From contig NZ_SOBR01000010.1 of NCBI RefSeq assembly GCF_004364315.1, positions 1-64,000 on the forward strand: a stretch of DNA of 64,000 nt, in the 5' to 3' direction. Below are positions 9,898-17,876 of the stretch, in pieces (the first letter of the stretch is position 1; every line of letters starts with the position of its first letter). Source of the DNA: Chromohalobacter marismortui (GTDB lineage: Bacteria > Pseudomonadota > Gammaproteobacteria > Pseudomonadales > Halomonadaceae). The notes under the pieces are model-generated. The model was not told where the DNA came from. It made no database searches and saw only the letters and a list, made by a program, of their open reading frames with translations. Both the position numbers and the translations under genes were made by a program.

Positions 9898-10335
9898 ATG
9901 CCAGTAGCGGAAATCAAAACGGAAGCGCCAAAAAAATTCACCCCGTACGAGCCGGCACCGGGTGAAGAGTACATGAACGAGCAGCAGCTCGCGCACTTCC
10001 GCCAAATCCTGCTCATCTGGAAACAGGAGCTCATGGAAGAGGTGGATCGCACGGTGCGCCACCTGCAGGAAGAAGCCAACAACTTCGCCGATCCGGCCGA
10101 CCGGGCCACCCAGGAAGAAGGCTTCAACCTGGAATTGCGTACCCGTGATCGCGAGCGCAAGCTCCTCAAGAAGATCAACGAGACCATCGAAAATATCGAT
10201 GAGGACGATTACGGCTTCTGTGAAGCCTGCGGCGTCGAGATCGGCATTCGTCGTCTCGAGGCCCGCCCCACCGCCACCTTGTGTGTCGACTGCAAGACAC
10301 TGGCGGAGCTCAAGGAAAAACAACTCGGCGGCTGA
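9898..10335 (+). CDS. dksA: RNA polymerase-binding transcription factor DksA
   Basis: Inserts a coiled coil into the RNA polymerase secondary channel and works with ppGpp in the stringent response. The 145-residue protein has an N-terminal extension, the long coiled coil (residues about 30-105) with the DPADRATQEE tip containing the key acidic residues, and a C4 zinc finger formed by CEACG and CVDCK. The A-rich start context reads MPVAEIKTEAP. An intrinsic terminator follows, then gluQ. Confidence 0.96.
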   Translation: MPVAEIKTEAPKKFTPYEPAPGEEYMNEQQLAHFRQILLIWKQELMEEVDRTVRHLQEEANNFADPADRATQEEGFNLELRTRDRERKLLKKINETIENIDEDDYGFCEACGVEIGIRRLEARPTATLCVDCKTLAELKEKQLGG

Positions 10336-10358
10336 TACCCTTTCCAGAACATTTCCTC

Positions 10359-10385
10359 AACGGGCACCTGCAGGTGCCCGTTTGT
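10359..10385 (+). terminator. intrinsic terminator after dksA
   Basis: A perfect stem AACGGGCACCTG / CAGGTGCCCGTT runs directly into TTTGTC. It separates dksA from gluQ and may be partial, because gluQ starts only 23 bases later. Confidence 0.75.
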
Positions 10386-10407
10386 CATTGCGCAGGCCAC
10401 GTCATTC

Positions 10408-11283
10408 ATGTCGTATATCGGTCGTTTCGCACCGACACCCTCGGGCCCCCTTCACCTAGGATCACTGATCGCAGCCCTGGCAAGCTTTCTCGATGCACGC
10501 CATGCACAGGGGCGCTGGCTCGTGCGTATCGAGGATATCGACCCACCACGCTGCCCCCTAGGCACCACCGATACGATTCTCCATCAGTTGAACGCCTTCG
10601 GCCTGGTCTGGGATGGCCCCGTGCGCTATCAGAGCGAGCGGCACGTCGCTTACCAGGCAGCGCTCGAGCGTCTCATCGAACAAGGACTGGCCTATCCGTG
10701 CAGTTGCTCGCGCAAGGAATGGCGCGGATATGCCATCTATCCCGGCTGGTGTCGGAACGGGCCGCTGCACCCCGAGCGCCCTCTGGCCTGGCGGCTGCGC
10801 AGCGATCTGGGCCTGCGCCCCGTCGAATGGGACGACCGACGCCTGGGACATCAACGCTTCGATCCCGCCGCCCTCGGCGACGTGGTCCTCAAGCGCAAGG
10901 ACGACCTCTGGGCCTATCAGCTCGCGGTGGTCGTCGATGACGCCGACCAAGGCGTGTCCGATGTGGTGCGCGGTGCCGACCTGCTCGACAACACGCCCTG
11001 GCAACGTCAGCTGCAGAACGCGCTGCAATATCCGGTGCCACGCTACCTGCATCTTCCCCTGGTGCTGGGTGACAACGGTCAGAAGCTCTCCAAGCAGAAC
11101 CTTGCCCCCGCGCTGCCGACCGATGAAGCCGGTATTCGCCACACCCTGCACCACGCTTTGCAGCGGCTCGGTCAACAACCGCCTGCCGACATGGCGCACG
11201 CCCACGTCGTCGACCAACTCGAGGCGGCCATCAACGCCTGGCATCCCGAATACTTGCGTCACATCACGACCGACACGCCCTGA
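10408..11283 (+). CDS. gluQ: glutamyl-Q tRNA(Asp) synthetase
   Basis: Truncated GluRS paralogue of 291 residues that attaches glutamate to the queuosine base of tRNA-Asp rather than to a tRNA 3' end. It has RFAPTPSGPLHLGSL (HIGH-type motif), a cysteine-rich zinc element (YPCSCSRKEW ... GWC) and KLSKQN in place of KMSKS, and it lacks the anticodon-binding domain. It follows dksA, as in E. coli and Pseudomonas. Confidence 0.95.
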   Translation: MSYIGRFAPTPSGPLHLGSLIAALASFLDARHAQGRWLVRIEDIDPPRCPLGTTDTILHQLNAFGLVWDGPVRYQSERHVAYQAALERLIEQGLAYPCSCSRKEWRGYAIYPGWCRNGPLHPERPLAWRLRSDLGLRPVEWDDRRLGHQRFDPAALGDVVLKRKDDLWAYQLAVVVDDADQGVSDVVRGADLLDNTPWQRQLQNALQYPVPRYLHLPLVLGDNGQKLSKQNLAPALPTDEAGIRHTLHHALQRLGQQPPADMAHAHVVDQLEAAINAWHPEYLRHITTDTP

Positions 11284-11434
11284 ACACCGCTAGGGGGCGA
11301 CATCCGTATCATGCCATGGTCGCACACCCCATCACTTGATTCGCCCAGCCGGCAGGGGTCAGGATAAAAACCCAGCGAGCGCCGCCAGAGCCGACGTTCG
11401 GCCGCCCCCATGCATTCACGCGACCATGAGGCCC

Positions 11435-12799
11435 ATGAGCCGAATTCTGATCGTCGAAAACGAAGCATCCCTCCGCCAGGCCCTGAAGGACCTGCTCGAG
11501 CGCCAGGCCTATCACGTCGCCATCGCGGCATCGCTCGACGCCGCCCAGGCACTGGCCCCGCAAACCTTTGACCTGGTGATCTGCGATTTACGTCTTGCGG
11601 GCGAAGACGGCACGCAAATGCTCGCGCTGAGCGCCCCGATCCCGGTACTGGTCATGACCGACCACAGCAGCCTACGCAAGGCCGTGATCGCGCTCAAGGA
11701 AGGGGCCGTCGACTGTATTGCCAAACCCGTCGATGACGATGACGTCCTGGCGACCGTGTCACGGGTGCTATCGCGTCCGGCACCTCGAGAAGCGTCTCGT
11801 CCCAGTGGCGTTCCACGCGGCATGATCGGCGAGTGTGCCGCCATGCAGCGTGTCTACGAACGCATTCGCAAGACGGCGCCCGCCGACGTCACCGTGCTGG
11901 TACAGGGCGAATCGGGTACCGGCAAGGAACTGGTCGCACGCGCCCTGCACCGCCAGAGCCGCCGCACCAAGGCACCGCTGATCTGCGTCAACTGCGCGGC
12001 GATTCCCGAGACCCTGATCGAATCCGAGCTGTTCGGCCACGAAAAAGGCGCTTTCACGGGCGCCAACAGTGCACGCACGGGCCTGGTCGAAGCCGCCGAT
12101 GGCGGCACGCTCTTTCTCGACGAGATCGGCGAGCTCCCGCTGGACGCTCAGGCTCGGCTGCTACGGGTTCTTCAGGAAGGCGAGATCCGGCGTATCGGCT
12201 CGGTAGAAACACGTTACGTCGATGTACGTCTGATCGCCGCTACGCATCGCGATCTTCACTCTCTGTCACGCAGCGGCGAGTTCAGGCTCGATCTCTACTA
12301 TCGCCTCAATGTCATGCAGATCGAGTTGCCACCGCTACGCGAGCGCGAGGACGACATACTTTCCATTGCCCAGACACTGCTCGAACGTGCCTGCACGCGC
12401 CATGCACGCCCCGGATTGCGCTTATCACGCGCCGCACGCCGCGACATCCTCGGCTATGCATGGCCCGGCAATGTGCGCGAGCTGGAAAACGCACTGGAGC
12501 GCGGCGTTATTCTCGCCGAAGGCTACCTCATTCATCCTGACGACCTTGGTCTCCCCCTGGAACGCCGACAAGAGCCGCCCGCCGCATCTCCCGAACCATC
12601 CGACGCCGCGGAGGAAGACGGTGTCCCCGACGACGACCTCTCCCTGGAAGATTACTTCCAGCATTTCGTCCTCGAGCACCAAGCGCAGATGAGTGAAACC
12701 GAACTGGCCCAGAAACTGGGCATCAGCCGCAAATGCCTGTGGGAGCGTCGCCAGCGGCTGGGTATCCCGCGCAAGAAGAGCGCGCGCCGCCCAGCGTGA
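11435..12799 (+). CDS. cbrB: sigma-54-dependent response regulator, CbrB-like
   Basis: NtrC-family activator of 454 residues. The receiver domain (1-115) has the phospho-acceptor Asp in VICDLRL, Thr in VMTDHSS and Lys in IAKPVD. The AAA+ domain follows with Walker A GESGTGKE, the sigma-54 contact loop GAFTGA and Walker [13 protein letters not shown]-terminal Fis-type helix-turn-helix ([19 protein letters not shown]) ends it. Position between gluQ and pcnB and domain order match CbrB of Pseudomonas, which controls carbon/nitrogen use and crcZ. The partner kinase gene cbrA is not present next to it. The start at 11435 is preferred over 11426 and the more distant 11336. Confidence 0.85.
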   Translation: MSRILIVENEASLRQALKDLLERQAYHVAIAASLDAAQALAPQTFDLVICDLRLAGEDGTQMLALSAPIPVLVMTDHSSLRKAVIALKEGAVDCIAKPVDDDDVLATVSRVLSRPAPREASRPSGVPRGMIGECAAMQRVYERIRKTAPADVTVLVQGESGTGKELVARALHRQSRRTKAPLICVNCAAIPETLIESELFGHEKGAFTGANSARTGLVEAADGGTLFLDEIGELPLDAQARLLRVLQEGEIRRIGSVETRYVDVRLIAATHRDLHSLSRSGEFRLDLYYRLNVMQIELPPLREREDDILSIAQTLLERACTRHARPGLRLSRAARRDILGYAWPGNVRELENALERGVILAEGYLIHPDDLGLPLERRQEPPAASPEPSDAAEEDGVPDDDLSLEDYFQHFVLEHQAQMSETELAQKLGISRKCLWERRQRLGIPRKKSARRPA

Positions 12800-12854
12800 T
12801 ACGCCCACATGCTACTTTCGAACGATTTTTGCCCTTATCGCGACTATGGTCTAA

Positions 12855-12889
12855 GCGCATCTGTCGGTCTTTTTAGAGACCCTATGCGC
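12855..12889 (+). terminator. two-part hairpin after the cbrB-like gene
   Basis: An outer stem GCGCAT (12855-12860) / ATGCGC (12884-12889) encloses an inner stem GGTCT (12866-12870) / AGACC (12877-12881). There is no clear U tract after it, so it could be a weak terminator or an RNA processing structure between the regulator gene and the downstream RNA. Confidence 0.4.
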
Positions 12890-12915
12890 CATCGGGAAGA
12901 GGCAGCTGCACCAGT

Positions 12916-12966
12916 TGTTACCATCCCACACAAGGAATGCCCCTTTATGCGGCAACTTCGGTAACA
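12916..12966 (+). promoter_or_regulatory. candidate activator site (TGTTAC...GTAACA dyad) upstream of the sigma-54 promoter
   Basis: TGTTAC (12916-12921) and its inverted copy GTAACA (12961-12966) lie 75-125 bases upstream of the sigma-54 promoter. CbrB targets in Pseudomonas are reported to carry the same half-sites, with a shorter spacer; here the spacer is 39 bases. This is the expected upstream activating position for an NtrC-family regulator. Confidence 0.6.
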
Positions 12967-13007
12967 CCACATGCTTTCAGCTCGCGAGGAACTTTCAAGA
13001 ATAACCA

Positions 13008-13020
13008 TAACACCTTGATT
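13008..13020 (-). promoter_or_regulatory. IHF binding site
   Basis: On the minus strand the sequence AATCAAGGTGTTA fits the IHF consensus WATCAANNNNTTR at every defined position. It lies between the activator dyad and the -24/-12 promoter, where IHF typically bends DNA to bring a sigma-54 activator to RNA polymerase. Confidence 0.65.
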
Positions 13021-13040
13021 TAAAATAAAAAAACACACAG

Positions 13041-13056
13041 TGGCACGGCCGCTGCA
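13041..13056 (+). promoter_or_regulatory. sigma-54 (-24/-12) promoter of the CrcZ-like RNA
   Basis: TGGCAC (13041-13046), five bases, then CTGCA (13052-13056) match the sigma-54 consensus TGGCAC-N5-TTGCW with a single change, C for T at the first base of the -12 element. The GG and GC dinucleotides have the obligatory 10-base separation. Transcription would start about 12 bases beyond the GC, near 13067. Confidence 0.8.
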
Positions 13057-13355
13057 ATATATAGGTCAAGAAAAACAACAACCGGACGCCTAAGGTGAAC
13101 GAACAACGACAATAACGTATGCCTCAGGTGCTCAGTCCGGCATCGGCCACAACAAACACAACACCGCCGGACTGGAACATCGCAAGCGATTCGCTAACAA
13201 CAACAAACGAGACGCAACGCGAACCGACCCCAATAACAACAAGCCGGTCGGCATCCGGAACCGAACCAGGACGCGACGCTTCATGCGAGGCCCAACAAGA
13301 ACAACGCCCTCGCTCGAAGCATCCCGACAACAACAACAAGACGTCGGGAGAAACG

Positions 13356-13424
13356 ATGTCGTCGTGGTTGGATTATTGTTTTGAATACGAGGTGGTCACC
13401 TTGCGGGAAGAGCCACAACAATAA
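13356..13424 (+). CDS. possible 22-residue peptide inside the CrcZ-like RNA
   Basis: A short ORF starts at ATG 13356 with GGGAG at 13346-13350 as a well-placed Shine-Dalgarno sequence, and ends with TAA at 13422-13424, inside the last CA cluster. The peptide is mixed acidic/aromatic (MSSWLDYCFEYEVV at its start) rather than the Asn/Thr/Gln-rich sequence that the CA repeats give elsewhere in the same frame. It has no recognisable family. It may be a chance ORF; if real, the RNA would be dual-function. Confidence 0.25.
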   Translation: MSSWLDYCFEYEVVTLREEPQQ

Positions 13425-13530
13425 GAACACTGCTTGCCTGCCGGATCCCATTGGTGACTGTGGTGCGTATTCAAGGCGATGCGCCATCACGAAGAAGAAA
13501 TAGCAGCAAGGACGTTGCATAGCATACTTA

Positions 13531-13556
13531 GGGGAGGCCCATCGGGTCTCCCCTTC
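13531..13556 (+). terminator. terminator hairpin at the end of the CrcZ-like RNA
   Basis: The stem GGGGAGGCCC (13531-13540) / GGGTCTCCCC (13544-13553) has a 3-base loop and one G-U pair, followed by TTCT. It ends the putative RNA about 125 bases before pcnB. The U tract is short. Confidence 0.65.
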
Positions 13557-13682
13557 TACTGTGGCCTATCACCGTCCACTCTTCATGCGCCTGCCCACAG
13601 GTCCATGCACCACATTTTTTGCAAGCCGGAGAGTGTCGGCTTACACTAGGCCACTTCGCTTTCCGCGAGTCGTTAACGACGC

Positions 13683-15101
13683 ATGTTCAAAGGATTTACC
13701 CGCTTTCTCCAACGCCCCGGTGAACGTTTGAAGACCCTGTTTGGCGCCCAAGAGTCCTCCGGTCCTTCCACGCCCACGCTGCGCGTCATTCCACGCGATC
13801 AGCACGACGTGTCACGGCGTCTATTCAGCGACAGTGCCCTCAAAGTCCTGTATCGCTTGCACAACGCCGGTCATGAGGCTTACTTGGTGGGCGGTTGTGT
13901 ACGTGATTCCCTGTTGGGCAAGATCCCAAAGGACTTCGATATCGCCACCGACGCCACGCCGGAAGAGGTGCGCACCCTATTTCGCAACTCGCGGATCATC
14001 GGGCGCCGCTTCCGTATCGTTCACGTACGCTTCGGCCGTGAAATCATCGAGGTCACGACCTTTCGTGGACGTCCCGACGACGATCATGACACGAAGCATG
14101 CCCAGCAATCCGACGATGGTTTGCTGCTGCGCGACAACGTCTGGGGCACCATCGAGGAAGATGCGCTACGGCGCGACTTCACGGTCAATGCGCTGTACTA
14201 CAACATCGCCGACTTCTCGATACACGACTGGGCCGACGGCGTGCACGACCTTGAGGCCCGCACCCTGCGCTTGATCGGCGACCCCGACGTACGCTATCGA
14301 GAGGATCCGGTGCGCATGCTGCGTGCCGTGCGTTTCGCCGCCAAGCTGGACTTCGACATCGAGCCACGCACCGAGACCCCGATTCTCGAATTGGCTCCTT
14401 TGCTGTTACAGATCCCCCCGGCACGCTTGTTCGAGGAAGTACTCAAGCTTTTCCTATCCGGACAAGCACTACGAACCTTCGAATTGCTCCGCGAATACGG
14501 CCTTTTCGCCATGCTATTCCCGGAGGTGGAAGAGGCCATTGCGGAGCGCACATGGGCAAAGCCGCTCATCGAGCAGGCCTTGATCAACACCGATCGGCGT
14601 ATCCAGGAAGAACGCCCCGTCACACCAGCGTTTCTGTACGGCGCCCTGCTGTGGCCCGGTATGCGTCTACGCGCCGAGCGTCTCGAGGGAGACGGTATGC
14701 CACCTGTCCCTGCGCAACAAACGGCCTCGCAACAAAGCATCTCTCGGCAACAGCAACACACCTCGATCCCCAAGCGGTTCAGCATCCCGATGCGTGAAAT
14801 CTGGGACCTGCAACAGCAGTTGCCCAAGCGCCGTGGCAAACGCGCCTTCCAGACCTTGGAACATACCCGTTTTCGGGCCGCTTATGACTTTCTCCTGCTG
14901 CGGGAAAGTGCCGGTGAAATCGCCCCGGGGCTCGGCGACTGGTGGACGGCGTTCCAGGAAGGCGACGATCATGAGCAGGCACGCTTGATCAGCAAGACCA
15001 GCGGCTCCCCGGCCGGCACGTCCGAGCGACCCAAGCGGCGGCGGCGGCGGCGGCGGCGTAACGCGTCCTCCGAGCACGATAATGACGGACACCAGGAGTG
15101 A
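13683..15101 (+). CDS. pcnB: poly(A) polymerase I
   Basis: Adds 3' poly(A) tails that promote RNA decay. The 472-residue protein has the nucleotidyltransferase core HEAYLVGGCVRDSLLG with catalytic carboxylates in KDFDIATDA, the RRDFTVNALYYN segment and the tRNA-nucleotidyltransferase-like neck/body REDPVRMLRAVRFAAKLDF. The C-terminus ends in a basic low-complexity tail with a run of Arg codons (seven CGG then CGT, 15036-15059), as expected for a PAP I tail but made by a trinucleotide repeat. It overlaps folK by 20 bases, as in Pseudomonas. Confidence 0.95.
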   Translation: MFKGFTRFLQRPGERLKTLFGAQESSGPSTPTLRVIPRDQHDVSRRLFSDSALKVLYRLHNAGHEAYLVGGCVRDSLLGKIPKDFDIATDATPEEVRTLFRNSRIIGRRFRIVHVRFGREIIEVTTFRGRPDDDHDTKHAQQSDDGLLLRDNVWGTIEEDALRRDFTVNALYYNIADFSIHDWADGVHDLEARTLRLIGDPDVRYREDPVRMLRAVRFAAKLDFDIEPRTETPILELAPLLLQIPPARLFEEVLKLFLSGQALRTFELLREYGLFAMLFPEVEEAIAERTWAKPLIEQALINTDRRIQEERPVTPAFLYGALLWPGMRLRAERLEGDGMPPVPAQQTASQQSISRQQQHTSIPKRFSIPMREIWDLQQQLPKRRGKRAFQTLEHTRFRAAYDFLLLRESAGEIAPGLGDWWTAFQEGDDHEQARLISKTSGSPAGTSERPKRRRRRRRRNASSEHDNDGHQE

Positions 15102-15582
15102 TCGCATAGCGGCCTACATTGGCCTGGGCAGCAATCTGGATGGGCCGCGCACGCATGTCTCGCGCGCCTTCAGCGAACTCGATGCTCTGCCGCTTACCCA
15201 ACTGGCGGGGCATTCTTCCTTGTACGCCTCGACACCCGTGGGGCCCCAGGATCAACCCGACTTCATCAATGCCGTCGCCCGGGTGTTCACGCGGCTCTCA
15301 CCGCTGGCCTTGCTCGATCAACTGCAAGCCCTCGAACAACGTCATCGCCGGGTGCGCCAACGTCACTGGGGGCCGCGCACGCTGGATCTCGATCTATTGC
15401 TCTACGCGAATCTCGAATGGCAAACGCCGCGCCTGACGCTTCCTCATCCAGCCATGCACGAGCGAGCCTTCGTGCTCATTCCTCTGGCGGAACTCGCCCC
15501 CGAGATCGTGCTCGATGGGTACACGGCGGCCACACTGGCCATGCCTCATCAGGGGCGGGACTTGCGTCGCCTCGTCCCCTAA
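15082..15582 (+). CDS. folK: 2-amino-4-hydroxy-6-hydroxymethyldihydropteridine pyrophosphokinase
   Basis: Transfers pyrophosphate from ATP to 6-hydroxymethyl-dihydropterin in folate synthesis; its product is used by FolP, encoded at 31 kb in this window. The 166-residue protein has AYIGLGSNLDGP at the N-terminus, QPDFINAVA, and the Mg/ATP signature WGPRTLDLDLLLY, with LPHPAMHERAFVLIPL after it. The start lies inside the pcnB 3' end. Confidence 0.95.
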   Translation: MTDTRSDRIAAYIGLGSNLDGPRTHVSRAFSELDALPLTQLAGHSSLYASTPVGPQDQPDFINAVARVFTRLSPLALLDQLQALEQRHRRVRQRHWGPRTLDLDLLLYANLEWQTPRLTLPHPAMHERAFVLIPLAELAPEIVLDGYTAATLAMPHQGRDLRRLVP

Positions 15583-15602
15583 AAGTAGAGTTGCACCCGT
15601 TT

Positions 15603-15651
15603 TGTTACCGATCCACACTCCCACCACCCTCGGGTAACGCTTGCGGTAACA
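15603..15651 (+). promoter_or_regulatory. TGTTAC...GTAACA dyad upstream of panB
   Basis: TGTTAC (15603-15608) and GTAACA (15646-15651) repeat the same half-sites and nearly the same spacing (37 versus 39 bases) as the dyad upstream of the CrcZ-like RNA. An extra GTAAC lies at 15634-15638. No -24/-12 sigma-54 promoter is visible between it and panB, so its role is uncertain. Confidence 0.35.
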
Positions 15652-15696
15652 CTTACCGTCCGGGTCTGCCAGGACCGACAAACCACGAGACTTTTC

Positions 15697-16488
15697 ATGA
15701 AAACCGTCACATTGAGCCGTCTCAATGCCTTCAAGCATGCCCAAGAGCCGTTCAGCTGCCTGACGGCCTACGATGCCTCGTTCGCCCAGCACGCCGATGC
15801 AGCCGGTATCGATGTCTTGCTGGTCGGCGACTCGTTGGGCATGGTGCTGCAGGGCCATGCCAGCACGCTTGCCGTGACGCTCGACGACATCCTCTACCAC
15901 ACGCGCTGCGTGGCACGCGGCAAGCAACGCAGCCTGTTGATGGTCGACTTGCCCTTCATGAGCAACGCCGACACCGGGCAATTGCTGCGTGACGCCGGCG
16001 CCTTGATGCGGGCCGGCGCCGAGCTGGTCAAGATCGAAGGCGCGGGCTGGATGCACGACGATGTCCGTGCCCTCACGCGGCGCGGCGTGCCGGTGTGCGC
16101 GCATCTCGGGCTGACGCCCCAGAGCGTGCATCAGTTCGGAGGCTACAAGGTACAAGGCCGCGAGCAGGACGACGCTCAGCGCATCATCGACGACGCCCGC
16201 TTGCTGGTCGAGGCCGGTGCCTCGGTGATCCTGCTGGAATGCGTGCCTGCGGCGCTCGGTCGGGCCGTCCGCGACGCCGTGGACGTCCCCGTGATCGGTA
16301 TCGGCGCCGGCCCCGAGGTGGATGGGCAGATCCTGGTGATGCACGATGTGATCGGCGTGACGCATGGACGCCCCCCACGCTTCGCCAAGAATTTCCTGGC
16401 GGGTCGTGACAGTATCCAGGCGGCGTTCGACGCCTATCGCGATGCCGTCAAGACGCGCCAATTTCCCGCCGAGGAGCATTGTTTCTGA
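15697..16488 (+). CDS. panB: 3-methyl-2-oxobutanoate hydroxymethyltransferase
   Basis: First committed step of pantothenate synthesis: ketopantoate from alpha-ketoisovalerate and 5,10-methylene-tetrahydrofolate. The 263-residue TIM barrel has VLLVGDSLGMVLQGH (metal-binding Asp), LMVDLPFMSN, VKIEGAGWM and AHLGLTPQSVH, plus the conserved ECVPAAL and GIGAGPEVDGQILVMHD segments. It overlaps panC by one base (TGATG), indicating translational coupling. Confidence 0.96.
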   Translation: MKTVTLSRLNAFKHAQEPFSCLTAYDASFAQHADAAGIDVLLVGDSLGMVLQGHASTLAVTLDDILYHTRCVARGKQRSLLMVDLPFMSNADTGQLLRDAGALMRAGAELVKIEGAGWMHDDVRALTRRGVPVCAHLGLTPQSVHQFGGYKVQGREQDDAQRIIDDARLLVEAGASVILLECVPAALGRAVRDAVDVPVIGIGAGPEVDGQILVMHDVIGVTHGRPPRFAKNFLAGRDSIQAAFDAYRDAVKTRQFPAEEHCF

Positions 16489-17339
16489 TGTTGACGCTGC
16501 ACGACATCGCCGATTTGCGTGCCCAGCTGAACGCTCAGCGCCGCGACGGCAAGCACATTGCCTTGGTGCCGACCATGGGCAATCTGCATGCAGGCCACCT
16601 GGCTCTGGTCGACGCCGCGCGACGCGACGCGGACGTGGTCGTCACGACCATCTTCGTCAATCCGCTCCAATTCGGTGCCAATGAGGACTTCGCGAGTTAC
16701 CCACGCACGTTCGAAGCCGATACACGAGCACTCTCGGAACACGGCTGCGATATCGTCTTCGCCCCCGATGCCGATACGCTCTATCCGCAAGGGCGCGATC
16801 ACCAGACCCACGTCAATGTCCCCCTCGTATCGGAAGGCTTGTGCGGGGCAAGTCGGCCGGGACATTTCAGTGGCGTGGCCACGGTCGTCAGCATGCTTTT
16901 CAACCTGGTACAGCCGGACGCGGCCTATTTCGGGCGCAAGGATTACCAGCAGTTCATGGTCATCCGGAAACTGGTGGCGGATCTGCATTTCCCGATCGAG
17001 ATCGTGGGTGTCCCGACGCGACGCGCCGAGGACGGCCTGGCCCTGTCATCACGCAATGGCTACCTGAGTGCCACGGAGCGCCAGCAAGCGCCGGCGCTTT
17101 ACCGTACGCTATGTCACGTGCATGACACGCTGCGTGCGGGCGAGGCCCCGCCGACGGCCCTGCGTGACGGTCTCGCGGCCCTCACCAAGCAGGGTTTCAA
17201 ACCCGACTACCTGGAGCTGCGTCGCGCCCGGGACCTCGGCCCCATCGCCCCCGATACCCAGGAAGCGATCTTGCTGGTCGCCGCACATCTCGGCACCACC
17301 CGCTTGATCGATAATCTTCCGGTCAGCCTGCCGCGTTGA
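16488..17339 (+). CDS. panC: pantoate-beta-alanine ligase
   Basis: ATP-dependent condensation of pantoate with beta-alanine to give pantothenate. The 283-residue protein has [15 protein letters not shown] (HIGH-like ATP site), [45 protein letters not shown] and the KMSKS-like [10 protein letters not shown]. The start at 16488 shares a base with the panB stop and has GAGGAG upstream. Its beta-alanine substrate is made by the next gene, panD. Confidence 0.96.
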   Translation: MLTLHDIADLRAQLNAQRRDGKHIALVPTMGNLHAGHLALVDAARRDADVVVTTIFVNPLQFGANEDFASYPRTFEADTRALSEHGCDIVFAPDADTLYPQGRDHQTHVNVPLVSEGLCGASRPGHFSGVATVVSMLFNLVQPDAAYFGRKDYQQFMVIRKLVADLHFPIEIVGVPTRRAEDGLALSSRNGYLSATERQQAPALYRTLCHVHDTLRAGEAPPTALRDGLAALTKQGFKPDYLELRRARDLGPIAPDTQEAILLVAAHLGTTRLIDNLPVSLPR

Positions 17340-17370
17340 GCGTCGACGCGGCGTCACGACGAGGTTTTTC

Positions 17371-17751
17371 ATGTACACCATCATGCTCAAGGCCAAGCTG
17401 CACATGGCGCGTGTCACGCACGCAGTGCTCGACTATGAGGGCTCCTGTGCCATCGACGGCGAACTGCTGGATCTTGCCGGCATCCGCGAGAACGAGCAGA
17501 TCCAGATCTACGATGTCGAGAACGGCAATCGCTTCACGACTTATGCGATCCGCGGCGAGGCAGGGTCGCGGCTGATCTCGATCAATGGTGCCGCGGCCCA
17601 CCAGGCACAGGTGGGCGATCGTGTCATCATCTGCAGCTACGCGCATTATGCGGAGCACGAGTTGGACGCTCACCAACCGGCCCTGATCTACCTGCAAGAA
17701 GGCAATCAGATCAGTCACACCAGTCATGCGATTCCGGTTCAATTCGCCTGA
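17371..17751 (+). CDS. panD: aspartate 1-decarboxylase (pyruvoyl-dependent)
   Basis: Makes beta-alanine from aspartate. The 126-residue proenzyme self-cleaves at Gly24-Ser25 in YEGSCAID to form the pyruvoyl group; Lys9 in [12 protein letters not shown] and the [17 protein letters not shown] segment are conserved. It completes panBCD, 31 bases after panC. Confidence 0.96.
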   Translation: MYTIMLKAKLHMARVTHAVLDYEGSCAIDGELLDLAGIRENEQIQIYDVENGNRFTTYAIRGEAGSRLISINGAAAHQAQVGDRVIICSYAHYAEHELDAHQPALIYLQEGNQISHTSHAIPVQFA

Positions 17752-17876
17752 AAACCATCACATGGCGCCGGCCCGTCCTCTCATACCGACAGTCTACGCC
17801 TATTACCTGATTGTCGCGTGGCAGAGTACTCGCCTATGCTCAAAGGAATGCCCCTCTAGGCCGATAGGAGTTTCTC

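Larger units (their letters stand above)
13067..13556 (+). ncRNA. crcZ: CrcZ-like Hfq/Crc-sequestering regulatory RNA
   Basis: About 490 nt without a convincing protein gene, between the cbrB-like gene and pcnB, exactly the crcZ position in Pseudomonas. It contains eight CA-rich clusters of the AAYAAYAA type that Hfq and Crc bind: 13074-13081, 13102-13116, 13148-13163, 13196-13207, 13232-13242, 13294-13305, 13329-13340 and 13417-13427. One cluster sits in the loop of a CCCGAC/GTCGGG hairpin, and another lies inside a CCGGAC/GTCCGG stem (13082-13140). It has its own sigma-54 promoter and an end hairpin. In Pseudomonas CrcZ is about 400 nt and relieves carbon catabolite repression by titrating Hfq. 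Function here is inferred from structure and position, not proven. Confidence 0.8.

Noticed and set aside
13119-13424. A 101-codon open frame through the CrcZ-like region
   Set aside because: Most of its sequence is Asn/Thr/Gln/Ser-rich because CA repeats read that way; its ATG at 13119 has no good ribosome site, and the region has RNA-gene architecture. Only the 22-codon 3' part was kept, as a low-confidence candidate.
12932-17855. Shared 13-mer AAGGAATGCCCCT at 12932-12944 and 17843-17855 in two intergenic regions
   Set aside because: A 13-base match between two places is expected by chance many times in 64 kb, and one copy is in a promoter region while the other is in a likely 5' UTR.
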